64,000 nucleotides of DNA, from contig CAWIVY010000007.1 of NCBI GenBank assembly GCA_963839615.1, forward strand, positions 248,001 through 312,000. Reading direction: 5' to 3'. Source of the stretch: DASQMT01 sp963839615 (lineage in GTDB: Bacteria > Actinomycetota > Thermoleophilia > Solirubrobacterales > Solirubrobacteraceae). Both the position numbers and the translations under genes were made by a program. Below, piece by piece: positions 50,424-58,697 of this stretch; position 1 is the first letter of the stretch, and each line of letters starts with the position of its first letter. Under the pieces are notes generated by a model. The model saw nothing but the letters and a program-made list of their open reading frames with translations. It ran no database searches and had not been told where the DNA came from.

Positions 50424-50662
50424 CAGACGCCGCGCCGCCGCGCATCGTCGCTGAGGGCGCGGGCAACGGCAGAGGGTTGCGTGCTCTCGATCAGCGTGTG
50501 GATCTGCTTGTCCTGCCGGACAGACTCGCGATAGAGCGCGTCCTGGAGCCCCTCGAGCTCGGACTCGAGATGCGCCAGCCGCTGCTGGATCTCCGCGAGT
50601 TGCAGATCGACGCGACCGGTCCCACTGGTCGCTTGAAGCGGTCTGCGGCGCCGGAAGCGCAT
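50423..50662 (-). CDS. Small coiled-coil protein
   Basis: 79 residues. A basic start (MRFRRRRPLQ) is followed by a clear heptad region VDLQLAEIQQRLAHLESELEGLQDALYRE. AGGAAG precedes the ATG at 50662. Probably oligomeric; function unknown. Part of a minus-strand set 51684-50226. Confidence 0.7.
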   Translation of the reverse strand: MRFRRRRPLQATSGTGRVDLQLAEIQQRLAHLESELEGLQDALYRESVRQDKQIHTLIESTQPSAVARALSDDARRRGV

Positions 50663-50678
50663 GGTTTCTTCTTCCTGT

Positions 50679-51074
50679 TTAGCCGCGGAGGCCGTGCTGC
50701 CAGGCGCGGTGGGGCGCTGAGGATTCCTCGAGGGACAGCCGCTCTTCGCCGGCGAGCAGGTCGATCGACACGGCGGTGGGCTGCGCCGCGCGGGGCGCGG
50801 GCGCCGGCACGCGGTCGACGATCGCCGGCTGTCGTGCCGGAATCGGAGCCCGAGCCGGAGCGGGAGAGTGAGCCGGAGCGATCCGCGGCTTCTCGTCGCG
50901 CATGAGGTGCGAAATCTCGACGGGCAGCATCGCGCGGGGTGCCACCCCGGTCTCGAGGTCGACGGCGCGCGCGCGGACCTCGGCGAGCATCCGATTGCGT
51001 TCCGGAGAATCCGGCAGCTGCTCGAGCCGACCGACCAGCTGTCGCAGCCGTACAAGTCGATCCTTGCTGCTCAC
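50679..51074 (-). CDS. Protein of unknown function with helical N terminus and Pro/Ala-rich middle
   Basis: 131 residues from GTG 51074. The N-terminal part SSKDRLVRLRQLVGRLEQLPDSPERNRMLAEVRARAVDLETG is helical. A Pro/Ala linker (APAHSPAPARAPIPARQP) follows, and the end has AVSIDLLAGEERLSLEES. GGAG precedes the GTG. No family recognised. Confidence 0.62.
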   Translation of the reverse strand: MSSKDRLVRLRQLVGRLEQLPDSPERNRMLAEVRARAVDLETGVAPRAMLPVEISHLMRDEKPRIAPAHSPAPARAPIPARQPAIVDRVPAPAPRAAQPTAVSIDLLAGEERLSLEESSAPHRAWQHGLRG

Positions 51075-51156
51075 GAGTTCTCCGATCCCTGGGTTTGGGC
51101 GGGTGCGCTGGCAACCGCCGGGGAACGTCGTGCTCCCCCCACCAGAGTCCTGCTCG

Positions 51157-51684
51157 TCACAGGGTAGCGCGCCGAATCGCCGCGTCATACACATCTTCGG
51201 GTGATCGCGCCATCACCCGCTCGGCCATCTCGCGCTTGAGCGCGTCGAGCTGCCGCTCCTGCTCGGCGCTGCGCCCCTGGGCACGCGCAAGGTCGATGAA
51301 CTCGTCGCTGACGAATCCTTCGCGCAGGGCCAGCATCGCGCTGCGGTCGCGATAGCCGAGCCGGAAGACGAAGTTCTCCATCGCCCGGCCCCGTTCGGGA
51401 CGTGCCAGCGCCGCGACGAGGTGGTAGCGGTCGCCCGTCACCGCGCGCGTGACCAGCTCGAACGCGTCGCGCGCGCCCGGCCCGCCGAAGGCCGTCTCGA
51501 CGACGATCTCGCGGCGCTCGCAGGGTCCGTCCGGGTCGAGCAGCGGGAGGGCGCGCTCGAGCACCTTGAAGGCGTGCGCCGCACCGCCGGGCGAGCCCGG
51601 GCCGTGGTAGTCGAGGACGTCCGCGAAGGTGAAGGCCAGGAGCCGTCCGCGGTCGACGAGCCGGAGCGTGGCGGGCGAGATCAC
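51157..51684 (-). CDS. Protein of unknown function
   Basis: 175 residues from GTG 51684. Starts ISPATLRLVDRGRLLAFTFADVLDYHGPGSPGGAAHAFKVLERAL and contains RREIVVETAFGGPGARDAFELVTRAV and a helical charged C terminus (EQERQLDALKREMAERVM). The compact, well-ordered composition suggests an enzyme or binding domain, but I do not recognise it. It is divergent from the kinase gene; minus-strand TAGAGT (51705-51700) lies upstream. Confidence 0.68.
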   Translation of the reverse strand: MISPATLRLVDRGRLLAFTFADVLDYHGPGSPGGAAHAFKVLERALPLLDPDGPCERREIVVETAFGGPGARDAFELVTRAVTGDRYHLVAALARPERGRAMENFVFRLGYRDRSAMLALREGFVSDEFIDLARAQGRSAEQERQLDALKREMAERVMARSPEDVYDAAIRRATL

Positions 51685-51699
51685 GGCAGGAGGCGTCTG

Positions 51700-51709
51700 A
51701 CTCTACATT
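51700..51709. promoter_or_regulatory. Overlapping divergent -10 hexamers (TAGAGT / TACATT)
   Basis: TAGAGT on the minus strand (51705-51700) and TACATT on the plus strand (51704-51709, 8 bases before ATG 51718) share two bases. The layout resembles those at 12319 and 38460. Confidence 0.4.
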
Positions 51710-51717
51710 GAGGCGGG

Positions 51718-53133
51718 ATGAGCAGCTCCGGGGCGACCGTCTTCGCCGAGCGGTACCGGGTGATCCGCCGGCTGGGGGCCGGGGGAACCGCCGCGGTCTT
51801 CCTCACGCGGGACGAGCGGCTGGGGCGCGAGGTGGCCGTCAAGCGCGTCCACGGCGCCGAGGTGACGGCCGAGACCGCGCAGCGGCTCCAGCGCGAGGCG
51901 CGGATCATGGCGTCGCTGAGGCATCCCAACCTCGTCACGGTGTACGACATGCTGATGGACGAGGATGACCTGCTCCTGGTGATGGAGTACGTCCGCGGCG
52001 AGACGCTCGGCGACGTGCTCGCCTCCGCGCCGCTGGGCTGGGAGCGCACCTCGGAGCTGCTCGAGCCGGTGGCGGCGGCGCTCGATCACGTCCACGCCGA
52101 GGGCGTCGTGCATCGTGACCTCAAACCGACGAACGTCCTCGTCGGGACGACCGGGGCGGTGAAGATCGCCGACCTCGGCCTGGCCACAGCGGCCGAGATC
52201 ACGCGGATCACCCCGCCCGGGGCGATCCTCGGCACGCCCGCCTACATGGCTCCCGAGCAGGCACGTGTCGGGCCCTGCACCGCCGCGGTCGACATCTACG
52301 CCTTCGCGACGATCGCCTTCCAGGCGCTGAGCGGGAAGCTGCCGCGCGACGGCGGAACGGTCGTCGCGGTCCTCAGGCAGGCAGCTCACGACCCGGCGCC
52401 CGACTTGCGCAAGCACCTGCCTTCAGCGCCCGCGGCGGTCGCGGCGGCGCTCGCCCGCGGGATGTCGCTGGAGCCGGAGGAGCGGCATCGTTCGGCGTCG
52501 CAGCTGCTCGAGGAGCTGGCCACGGCGTTCCGCGCCGCCGGGCCCATTGCTCAACCACTCGCCGGCGGGCCTCCCGCGCGGTCGCGGCCCGAGCGGCACT
52601 CGGCGCCACCGCCGCCCGCGCGCCGTGCACGCAACCTGCGCGCGCGCCTGCTCGCGATCTGCGCGCTCCTGGGCGGCGTCGCGGCCGTGCTCGTGCTGCT
52701 CGCGGCGATCCGGGACGACTCGCCCGGGCCTTCACCGCCGGCCCGCGAGTCCGCCGCGACGGCGACAGCCACTCCCACGGAGACCGCCGCCGCCCCGCGG
52801 AAGCTCTCGCCGACGGCGACCGTGCGCGCCTTCTACCGACGTGCGGCGGCCGGGCACTTCGCGGGGGCGTGGAAGCTCGCCGGCCCGGGGATGCGAAGCG
52901 CGTTCGGCAACAGCTCCGAGCAATTTCGCAGCGAGCTCTCGTCGCTGCGCCAGATCGAGTTCGAGCGTGTCGCGGTCACCGCGCGCGACGACACCTCGGC
53001 CACCGTCGAGATCCAGTCGGTCGCCACCCACGACGACCGCGTGGATCGCTGCTCGGGGACGCTGCGCACGGTCCGCGACGATCGCGGCCGCTGGGTCGTG
53101 GAGCCCGCGGGCCTCGACTGCATCGGCGCGTAG
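51718..53133 (+). CDS. Membrane Ser/Thr protein kinase (PknB type) with extracellular NTF2-like domain
   Basis: 471 residues. The kinase domain (about 10-270) has the glycine loop LGAGGTAAVFLTRD, the Lys of REVAVKRVHG, the catalytic loop VVHRDLKPTNVLV, and DLGLA in place of DFG, then GTPAYMAPEQAR. One transmembrane helix (LLAICALLGGVAAVLVLLAAI, about 310-330) is followed by a Thr/Pro linker. The C-terminal domain reads TVRAFYRRAAAGHFAGAWKLAGP, a NTF2/lipoprotein-like sensor without PASTA repeats. It signals from outside the cell by phosphorylation. Confidence 0.92.
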   Translation: MSSSGATVFAERYRVIRRLGAGGTAAVFLTRDERLGREVAVKRVHGAEVTAETAQRLQREARIMASLRHPNLVTVYDMLMDEDDLLLVMEYVRGETLGDVLASAPLGWERTSELLEPVAAALDHVHAEGVVHRDLKPTNVLVGTTGAVKIADLGLATAAEITRITPPGAILGTPAYMAPEQARVGPCTAAVDIYAFATIAFQALSGKLPRDGGTVVAVLRQAAHDPAPDLRKHLPSAPAAVAAALARGMSLEPEERHRSASQLLEELATAFRAAGPIAQPLAGGPPARSRPERHSAPPPPARRARNLRARLLAICALLGGVAAVLVLLAAIRDDSPGPSPPARESAATATATPTETAAAPRKLSPTATVRAFYRRAAAGHFAGAWKLAGPGMRSAFGNSSEQFRSELSSLRQIEFERVAVTARDDTSATVEIQSVATHDDRVDRCSGTLRTVRDDRGRWVVEPAGLDCIGA

Positions 53134-53138
53134 CGCCG

Positions 53139-54410
53139 TCAGGCGTTCGCGGCGGACTGCGCCGCGCGTGCGAGCAGCAGCTCCCGCTCGCGGCTGTTCC
53201 GGGTCAGCCCCGCCGCGCGCTCGAACTCCGCCTGCGCCTCCGACCAGCGCCCGAGCTTCGCCAGCAGGTCGCCGCGGACGCTCGGCAGCAGGTGGTAGCC
53301 CTCGAGCGCGCCCTCGGCGGCGAGCGCGTCGACGGACTGCAGCCCCAGCTCCGCGCCGAAGGCCATCCCGACGGCGACCGCCCGGTTGAGCTCGACGACC
53401 GGCGAGCCGGCCACGCCGGCGAGCGCCTCGTACAGCGCCGCGATCCGCACCCAATCGGTCTCCCCGGGCGTGCCCGCCCGCGCGTGGCACGCGGCGATCG
53501 CGGCCTGGAGGTAATACGGGCCGACCGGACGCCCGACCGCCTCGGCCCGCTCGAGCGCCACCAGTCCGCGGCGGATCAGCAACCGGTCCCAGCGGCGGCG
53601 ATCCTGGTCGGCGAGGAGGATCGGCTCGCCGCCCGGCCCGGTCCGCGCCGCCTGGCGCGAGGCCTGGATCTCCATCAGCGCGACGAGCCCGTGCACCTCG
53701 GGCTGATCCGGGGCCAGCCCGGCGAGGATGCGCCCGAGCCGCAGCGCCTCCTCGATCAGGGCCGGCCGCATCCAGTCGTCCCCCGCCGTCGCCGAGTAGC
53801 CCTCGTTGAAGATCAGGTAGACAACCTCGAGCACCGATGCCAGGCGCGGCTGCAGCTCGTCCCCGGACGGCACCTCGAACGGCACGCCCGCCTCGGCGAG
53901 CGTGCGCTTCGCGCGCGAGATCCGCTGGCCGACCGTCGGCTCCGGCACGAGGAAAGCGCGGGCGATCTCCGGCGTCGTGAGCCCGCCGAGCATCCGCAGC
54001 GTCAGCGCCACCCGCGCCTCGGTCGACAGGACGGGATGACAGCACGTGAAGACGAGGCTCAGCAGGTCGTCGCCGATGTCGTCGTCGAGCTCGGCGTCGA
54101 GGTCCGGCGCCTCGCTCTCCACGCCGAGGTCGCGCGCGATCTGCGCGTACTTGTCCTGGAGTGTCTTGCCGCGTCGCACGAGGTCGATCGCGCGGTGCTT
54201 CGCCGTCGCTGTCAGCCACGCCCCCGGGTTCGGCGGGATCCCGGTCGACGGCCAGCGCTCCAGCGCGACGACCACCGCGTCCTGCGCCAGGTCCTCGGCG
54301 AGGCCGACATCGCGCACCATGCGCGCGATGGTCGCGATCACGCGCGCCGACTCGATCCGCCAGATCGCTTCGATCTGCGCGCGGGCTCGCTGCGCCTCCG
54401 CCGCCGGCAA
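53139..54410 (-). CDS. ECF42-type sigma factor with C-terminal extension
   Basis: 423 residues, much longer than ordinary ECF factors. Sigma2 is RIESARVIATIARMVRDVGLAEDLAQDAVVVALERWPSTG, sigma4 is LGGLTTPEIARAFLVPEPTVGQRISRAKRTL. The C-terminal 230 residues (VYLIFNEGYSATAGDDW, EVHGLVALMEIQASR, AAIAACHARAGTPGETDW) are a TPR-like extension. The TTG start lies directly after the stop of the DGPF gene. Family knowledge: the extension is needed for activity and no classical anti-sigma factor exists; the DGPF protein next door is the hallmark partner. Confidence 0.92.
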   Translation of the reverse strand: MPAAEAQRARAQIEAIWRIESARVIATIARMVRDVGLAEDLAQDAVVVALERWPSTGIPPNPGAWLTATAKHRAIDLVRRGKTLQDKYAQIARDLGVESEAPDLDAELDDDIGDDLLSLVFTCCHPVLSTEARVALTLRMLGGLTTPEIARAFLVPEPTVGQRISRAKRTLAEAGVPFEVPSGDELQPRLASVLEVVYLIFNEGYSATAGDDWMRPALIEEALRLGRILAGLAPDQPEVHGLVALMEIQASRQAARTGPGGEPILLADQDRRRWDRLLIRRGLVALERAEAVGRPVGPYYLQAAIAACHARAGTPGETDWVRIAALYEALAGVAGSPVVELNRAVAVGMAFGAELGLQSVDALAAEGALEGYHLLPSVRGDLLAKLGRWSEAQAEFERAAGLTRNSRERELLLARAAQSAANA

Positions 54411-54815
54411 CTAGTCCGCGCGGGTCTGCTCGGGCGGTTCCTGCGACATCCTGGCCGCCTCGGCGACCTCGGGCGTGAAGTCCGTCGGCTCGGCGATCTG
54501 CCGCACCTCGATCGTGCCGTCCCCGATCGGCGCCCGCGAGGCCCACTCGACGGCCTCCTCCTGCGAGCGCGCCTGGATGATCCAGTAGCCGCCGACGAGC
54601 TCCTTGGCCTCGGTGAAAGGCCCGTCCGTGACCGTCGGCCGGTCGCTCCTCGAGAACCTCAGCCGCGTCGCGCTCGAGGGCGGCGTCAGCCCGTCGAGCG
54701 CGAGGAGCGCGCCGGCCCGCGCGAGCTCCTCGTTGTACTTGTTCATCGCCTGGACGCGCTCGAGCGTCGGCCCCTCGTCGGTCTCTCCCGGATACACGAA
54801 CAGCATGTAGCGCAC
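54411..54815 (-). CDS. YCII/DGPF-domain protein, partner of the ECF42 sigma factor
   Basis: 134 residues. The name-giving motif is present in VTDGPFTEAKELVGGYWII, after the start RYMLFVYPGETDEGPT and NKYNEELARAGALLALDGL. GTG start. It is immediately upstream of the ECF42 gene in the same operon, the arrangement found in many actinobacteria. Its molecular role is not settled. Confidence 0.9.
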   Translation of the reverse strand: MRYMLFVYPGETDEGPTLERVQAMNKYNEELARAGALLALDGLTPPSSATRLRFSRSDRPTVTDGPFTEAKELVGGYWIIQARSQEEAVEWASRAPIGDGTIEVRQIAEPTDFTPEVAEAARMSQEPPEQTRAD

Positions 54816-54872
54816 CGGCGCGAGTCTACGCCGCCGCGGGCGCGGTGCCCGCGGCGGCGAGACGCGTGCTCG

Positions 54873-55412
54873 CTACTTCTCGGCCGGGGTCATGCGCAGG
54901 GCGAGCATGCCGCCGCCCAGCACCGTCGACTCCGTGATCCGCAGATCGTGCTGCTCGCCGGCGTCGCGGAAGAGCTTGATGCCCTTGGCGCGGACGATCG
55001 GCGACACGAGCAGCACGTACTCGTCGACCAGCCCGTCGTCCATGAGCGCCTGGACGAGCGTCGGGCTGCCCCAGACGAGCAGGTTCTGCCCGTCGCGCAG
55101 GGCGCGGACCCGCTCGATCACGTCGTCGGCGAGGATCGTCGAGTTGTTCCAGTCGGCGCGCTCGAGCGTCTTCGACGCGACGTACTTGGGCATCGAGTTG
55201 AACTTGTCCGCGAACGGGTCGCCCGACCGGGACGGCCATGCCGCGGCGAAGCCCTCGTAGGTGACGCGGCCGAGCAGCATCGCGTCGGCGTCGCTCAGGA
55301 CGGCGTCGTTGAGCTCGCCGGTGTCGTCGCTCTGGAACTGGCCGGACCACAGGTGCGGGTCCTCGACGACGTTGTCGAGCGTGATGAAGCTGGTGACGGT
55401 GAGCTTGCCCAT
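54873..55412 (-). CDS. Dihydrofolate reductase/RibD C-terminal-like protein
   Basis: 179 residues. The start MGKLTVTSFITLDNVVEDPH is typical of YyaP/YwjB-type DHFR-like proteins, followed by DAMLLGRVTYEGFAAAWPSR, KYVASKTLERADWNNSTIL, LLVWGSPTLVQALMDDGLVDEYVLLVSPI and FRDAGEQHDL. AAGGAG precedes the ATG. A flavin or folate reductase role is assumed but not proven. Confidence 0.9.
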   Translation of the reverse strand: MGKLTVTSFITLDNVVEDPHLWSGQFQSDDTGELNDAVLSDADAMLLGRVTYEGFAAAWPSRSGDPFADKFNSMPKYVASKTLERADWNNSTILADDVIERVRALRDGQNLLVWGSPTLVQALMDDGLVDEYVLLVSPIVRAKGIKLFRDAGEQHDLRITESTVLGGGMLALRMTPAEK

Positions 55413-55550
55413 GAGATTCTCCTTGGTAGATGACGGGCTCTGTCTGCGCCACGAACGCAGGCCCGGGATTTCGACATCGTGCTTCGAGTTGGCGCGTTGG
55501 CGCTCGGGTCGGAGCGAGCGTCGAACACCACGACACCACGACACCGCGGG

Positions 55551-55566
55551 CTCGTGAGGCCACGAG
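55551..55566. repeat. Short hairpin upstream of the Tat-exported isomerase gene
   Basis: CTCGTG-AGGC-CACGAG, 6-bp perfect stem, 18 bases before the ATG at 55585, preceded by a small direct repeat (ACACCACGACACCACGACACC, 55525-55545 region). It might affect leader structure. Confidence 0.3.
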
Positions 55567-55584
55567 AACCGGGGAGGAGACGAA

Positions 55585-56832
55585 ATGGGCACTGAGCATG
55601 GCTTGAGCCGGCGGAGGTTCCTCGGTGCGGCAGGAGTCGCGGGGGCGGCGGCGATGGTCCCCGGCGCACCGGCCCACGGCCAGGGCGCCGACGACGGGCG
55701 CGGGCGCCGGCACGGCGGGCGCCGCGGCCGGATCGTGCCTCGCGGCAAGCTCGGCGTCCAGCAGTGGGCGGTGCGGGACTCGATCACACGGCTGGACAAG
55801 TCGGTGTCGGGCCATCTCGGAGGCCCCGATTTCCCGGCAGACCCGTCCGACCTCGGCGCGTTGGTGCCGCTCCCGGGTGGCTTTGAAGCAGTGTTCGACT
55901 ACCTCGCGTCGGTCGGCTACGACGGGATCGAGTTCTACAGCCTCGACCAGGGCGCGAACGGCCCGATCACCAGCCAGGGGATCCGGCGGGCGCTCAGGAA
56001 CGCCGGACTCGTGGCGGCCGGGACGCACACGGGTCCCCTGCCGCAGATGATCGACCCGGCGTATCGAGGGGCGCAGCTCGAGATGGCGGCGGTCCTCGGC
56101 CACCGCATGATCGGCACCGCCGGCAATCCGGCCTCACCGACGACGGGTCTGCTGTCGGACTGGCAGACCTACGCCGAGAACGCGAACACGGTCGGCGCGG
56201 CGCTGCGTGCGGCGGGGCTCAAGTACTTCTTCCACCCGGAGCAGGACTGGTTCCGGTTCTTCGAGGACCCGGCCCATCCCGAGCTCTCGCGCGTGCACCG
56301 GATCGACTGGTTCACCGACAACACCGACCCGAAGCTGGTGTTCTTCGAGGCCGACACGATGCACGCCCTCGCCGGCCGCGGGCGGTTCGTCGATCCGGTC
56401 GACGGGCGGTTGTTCGACATCAACGCGTGGTACGGCCGCCTGGCCGCCAGGAGACGGCTGATCGCCTGGCACGTCAAGGACGCCGATCGAGTCATCCCGT
56501 TGCCGGCGCCGGGCACGAACCCGTTCACGCAGGAGCGGGCCCGGCCGGGCTTTCCCCTGAACAACGGCGCGGATGTCGTCTCCGCCGGCAAGGGGTCCAT
56601 CGGGCGCGGCTATCCGGTCGACCCGGATCCCGAGGTCCGCGGCTATCAGGCGACCTTCACGCGCTTCGGGCTGCGCAAGCCCGGCTGGTTCAACACCGAG
56701 AGCGACCTGGGACCGGGGCCCGCGACCGACCCGGGCCGATCGCTGCGGTGGGCCAAGGTCAGCGCCGCCCACATGCGCAGGTTGCGCGAGGATCGCGCGG
56801 AGTGCCGAACCGATCGAGGAGAGCCAACGTGA
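55585..56832 (+). CDS. Tat-exported sugar phosphate isomerase/epimerase-like protein
   Basis: 415 residues. The twin-arginine signal is LSRRRFLGAAGVAGAAAMVPGAPAHG. The TIM-barrel (xylose isomerase/AP endonuclease 2 type) follows: GVQQWAVRDSI, VFDYLASVGYDGIEFYSLDQ, LVAAGTHTGPLPQ, KYFFHPEQDWFRFFED, VFFEADTMHALAG and LIAWHVKDADRV, giving His, Glu and Asp metal-ligand candidates. GGGGAGGAG precedes the ATG. Acts on a sugar outside the membrane; substrate unknown. Confidence 0.9.
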   Translation: MGTEHGLSRRRFLGAAGVAGAAAMVPGAPAHGQGADDGRGRRHGGRRGRIVPRGKLGVQQWAVRDSITRLDKSVSGHLGGPDFPADPSDLGALVPLPGGFEAVFDYLASVGYDGIEFYSLDQGANGPITSQGIRRALRNAGLVAAGTHTGPLPQMIDPAYRGAQLEMAAVLGHRMIGTAGNPASPTTGLLSDWQTYAENANTVGAALRAAGLKYFFHPEQDWFRFFEDPAHPELSRVHRIDWFTDNTDPKLVFFEADTMHALAGRGRFVDPVDGRLFDINAWYGRLAARRRLIAWHVKDADRVIPLPAPGTNPFTQERARPGFPLNNGADVVSAGKGSIGRGYPVDPDPEVRGYQATFTRFGLRKPGWFNTESDLGPGPATDPGRSLRWAKVSAAHMRRLREDRAECRTDRGEPT

Positions 56833-56899
56833 GCGCGGCCGGCAACGAGCTCGCCGTCTGGTCGGATCGTCAGGACGGGCGCTGAACCGGGGTCGCCGC

Positions 56900-57439
56900 T
56901 CAGAGGTGCTCGAGGAGCTTGCGCTTCGCGGCCGCGAACTCCTCGTCCGAGAGCGCCCCGGAGTCGTGCAGCCGGCTCAGCGTCTCGATCTGCCCGGCCA
57001 CGTCGGTCGCGGGGGGCTGCGTCTGCCAGCCGGCCGCCGCTCCGGTTGCCTGCTGAATCGCGGCGGCGAGGTCGATTCCGGCGCCCTGGGCCGTGGCCCC
57101 GGCGCCGCCCCTCATCATCTCGGCCATCTGCTCGGCTTGCTGCATGGCCGACTGACGGTTGGTCTGGATGTCGTCCCAGTGGATCTTGAGGCGCGTCGGG
57201 TCGGCCAGATCCACGGTGACGGGCAGGGTCATGCCGGGACTCGGCCAGCGCTTGACCGAGGCCATCGCGGTGTGCTCGACCGGGGTGGGCGCCAGACCCT
57301 CGGCGCTGACGACGAGGCTCATCCGGCAGTTCGACGAGGTCGAGTCGGCGGCAGGCATGGTCGCCGATACGACCTGGGCTGCGCCCCGCACCGGCTGACT
57401 CATCCGCTTGGACTTCGCCCAATCTCCCAGCAGGCCCAT
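56900..57439 (-). CDS. SHOCT-domain protein of unknown function
   Basis: 179 residues. N-terminal beta-rich part (CRMSLVVSAEGLAPTPVEHTAM, PGMTLPVTVDLADPTRLKIHWDDIQ), a Gln/Met/Ala-rich middle (SAMQQAEQMAEMMRGGAGA) and a C-terminal SHOCT motif IETLSRLHDSGALSDEEFAAAKRKLL. SHOCT is often involved in oligomer formation. Confidence 0.85.
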   Translation of the reverse strand: MGLLGDWAKSKRMSQPVRGAAQVVSATMPAADSTSSNCRMSLVVSAEGLAPTPVEHTAMASVKRWPSPGMTLPVTVDLADPTRLKIHWDDIQTNRQSAMQQAEQMAEMMRGGAGATAQGAGIDLAAAIQQATGAAAGWQTQPPATDVAGQIETLSRLHDSGALSDEEFAAAKRKLLEHL

Positions 57440-57543
57440 CGCGCGAGCCTAACCGCTTGTCGCGTATGGCGCGAGCGCCTCGGGCAACGGCCATATAGGG
57501 GGTGGCTGCTGCTTCGCATGGAGGTTGCCGCACAATAGGCCGG

Positions 57544-57819
57544 GTGCTCGACCATGTGGACATCCGCGTCTCGGACCGCGACGCCTCCCAGCGCGTCTAC
57601 GAGACCGTCTTCACCGTGCTCGGCCGCACGGAGCACGTGGACGACTCCGAGTACATCGACTGGGGCGATTTCTCGATCGTCGCCGACAGTCAACCCGTCG
57701 CGAGGCACCTCCACATCGCGTTCTACGCGCCGTCGCACGAGCTCGTCGACGCCTTCCACCGCGCCGGCGTCGAGGCCGGCTACACCGACGACGGCGCGCC
57801 CGGCCCGCGGCCGCAGTAG
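57544..57819 (+). pseudogene. VOC (glyoxalase-fold) protein, truncated after the first half
   Basis: From GTG 57544 the frame gives LDHVDIRVSDRDASQRVYETV, DWGDFSIVADSQ, LHIAFYAPSHELVDAFHRAGVEAGYTDDGAPGPRP and stops at a TAG. A VOC domain needs about 25 more residues of the type YxxDYYGGFLRDPDGNxVE. Exactly such a sequence lies next door but on the opposite strand (57962-57819). The gene is thus cut at 57818 by an inversion-like joint. Confidence 0.8.
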
Positions 57820-57962
57820 AAGCGCCTGATGGCCGCGACGTCACGCGTGCGGAGCCACAGATGGTCGATCGCGCCGGTCTTGCACTCCTGCCCCGTGTAC
57901 ACCGCTTCGACGCTGTTGCCGTCCGGGTCGCGCAGGAACCCGCCGTAGTAGTCCTCGCGGTA
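57819..57962 (-). pseudogene. Inverted VOC fragment (end of domain 1, start of domain 2)
   Basis: Read on the minus strand this piece gives YREDYYGGFLRDPDGNSVEAVYTG, the missing end of the preceding VOC domain. It is followed by KTGAIDHLWLRTRDVAAIRRFY, the opening of a second VOC domain. It fits directly after the GPRPQ end of the plus-strand fragment if turned around. On the minus strand it is preceded in the same frame by propeller sequence. Confidence 0.75.
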
Positions 57963-58483
57963 GGTCGCAGTCGCCAAGGCGACACGCCGACCGTCGGGCG
58001 ACAGCGCGAACCCGTGACGGCAGCGGGCTGCGCGTACTCGTCGATGATGTCGAAGGCGACGTGAGCAACGTCGCTTGGTCGCCAGACGACCGTCGCCTCG
58101 CCGTCGTTACCGGCAGTGGCCTGCAGCTGGTCAATGCCACGACCGGTGCGCGCAAGAAGCTTGCCTCCCGCGGCGCGGCCAGCACGGCGTTCTCGCCAAC
58201 AGGACGCCACCTCGCCTACATCATCGCCAACAACAGCGGGGACCGGGCGGAAAGTCCGTCCTGCACATTCTGAACCTCAAGACCCTTCGCGACATCAAGC
58301 CGAAGCTCAAGCAGCCGCACGATCTCTCCTGGTCGCCGAACGCCGAACGACTGGTCGCCTGCAGCGAGCGGCCCAAACCCGGCACCCGCGTCGGCCTCTC
58401 GCTGATCCGCCCCAACGGCAAGATCAGGTTCCTCGCGAAGAAGAACCTCTGCAGCCCGTTCTGGGGCGCAGACAACCACGGTT
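57963..58483 (+). pseudogene. TolB/WD40-like beta-propeller remnants, partly inverted
   Basis: From about 58018 the plus strand gives GSGLRVLVDDVEGDVSNVAWSPDDRRLAVVTGSGLQLVNATTG, in pieces SPDDRRLAVV and FSPTGRHLAYIIANN. After a frame change near 58240 it gives LHILNLKTLRDIKPKLKQPHDL, then SWSPNAERLVACSE and PFWGADNHG. The first 50 bases (57963-58015) code on the minus strand for FALSPDGRRVALATAT, another propeller blade that would fit in front of GSGLRVLV if turned around. Both ends of the protein are missing. Confidence 0.65.
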
Positions 58484-58484
58484 G

Positions 58485-58697
58485 ACCAAGTACCGCCAGG
58501 CGTCGGGTAAGCGCGCCAGCGGACGTTCGCCCGGAGCGCACGAGGAGATGTCGATCGGCCAGATGGTGCTTGCGAACCGGCCGTGGCACCTGGTGCGCGA
58601 CCTGTCGAAGGAGCTGGTCGCGACCCTTGCGAGCGCGGGGTTCTTCATCGTCAACGCAAACGCCTGGGGGATCGCCGACCAGCTTGCGTTGGCGCGG
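58485..58697 (+). pseudogene. Fragment of an unidentified protein
   Basis: The plus-strand frame gives YRQASGKRASGRSPGAHEEMSIGQMVLANRPWHLV, then RDLSKELVATLASAGFFIVN and AWGIADQLALARR. It has a hydrophobic helix and a protein-like composition but no proper end. At about 58690 it runs into YibE/F sequence coded on the opposite strand. I do not recognise the family. Confidence 0.5.

Noticed and set aside
55525..55545. Short ACACCACG direct repeats as a CRISPR or satellite
   Set aside because: Only two to three units of under ten bases with no spacer structure.
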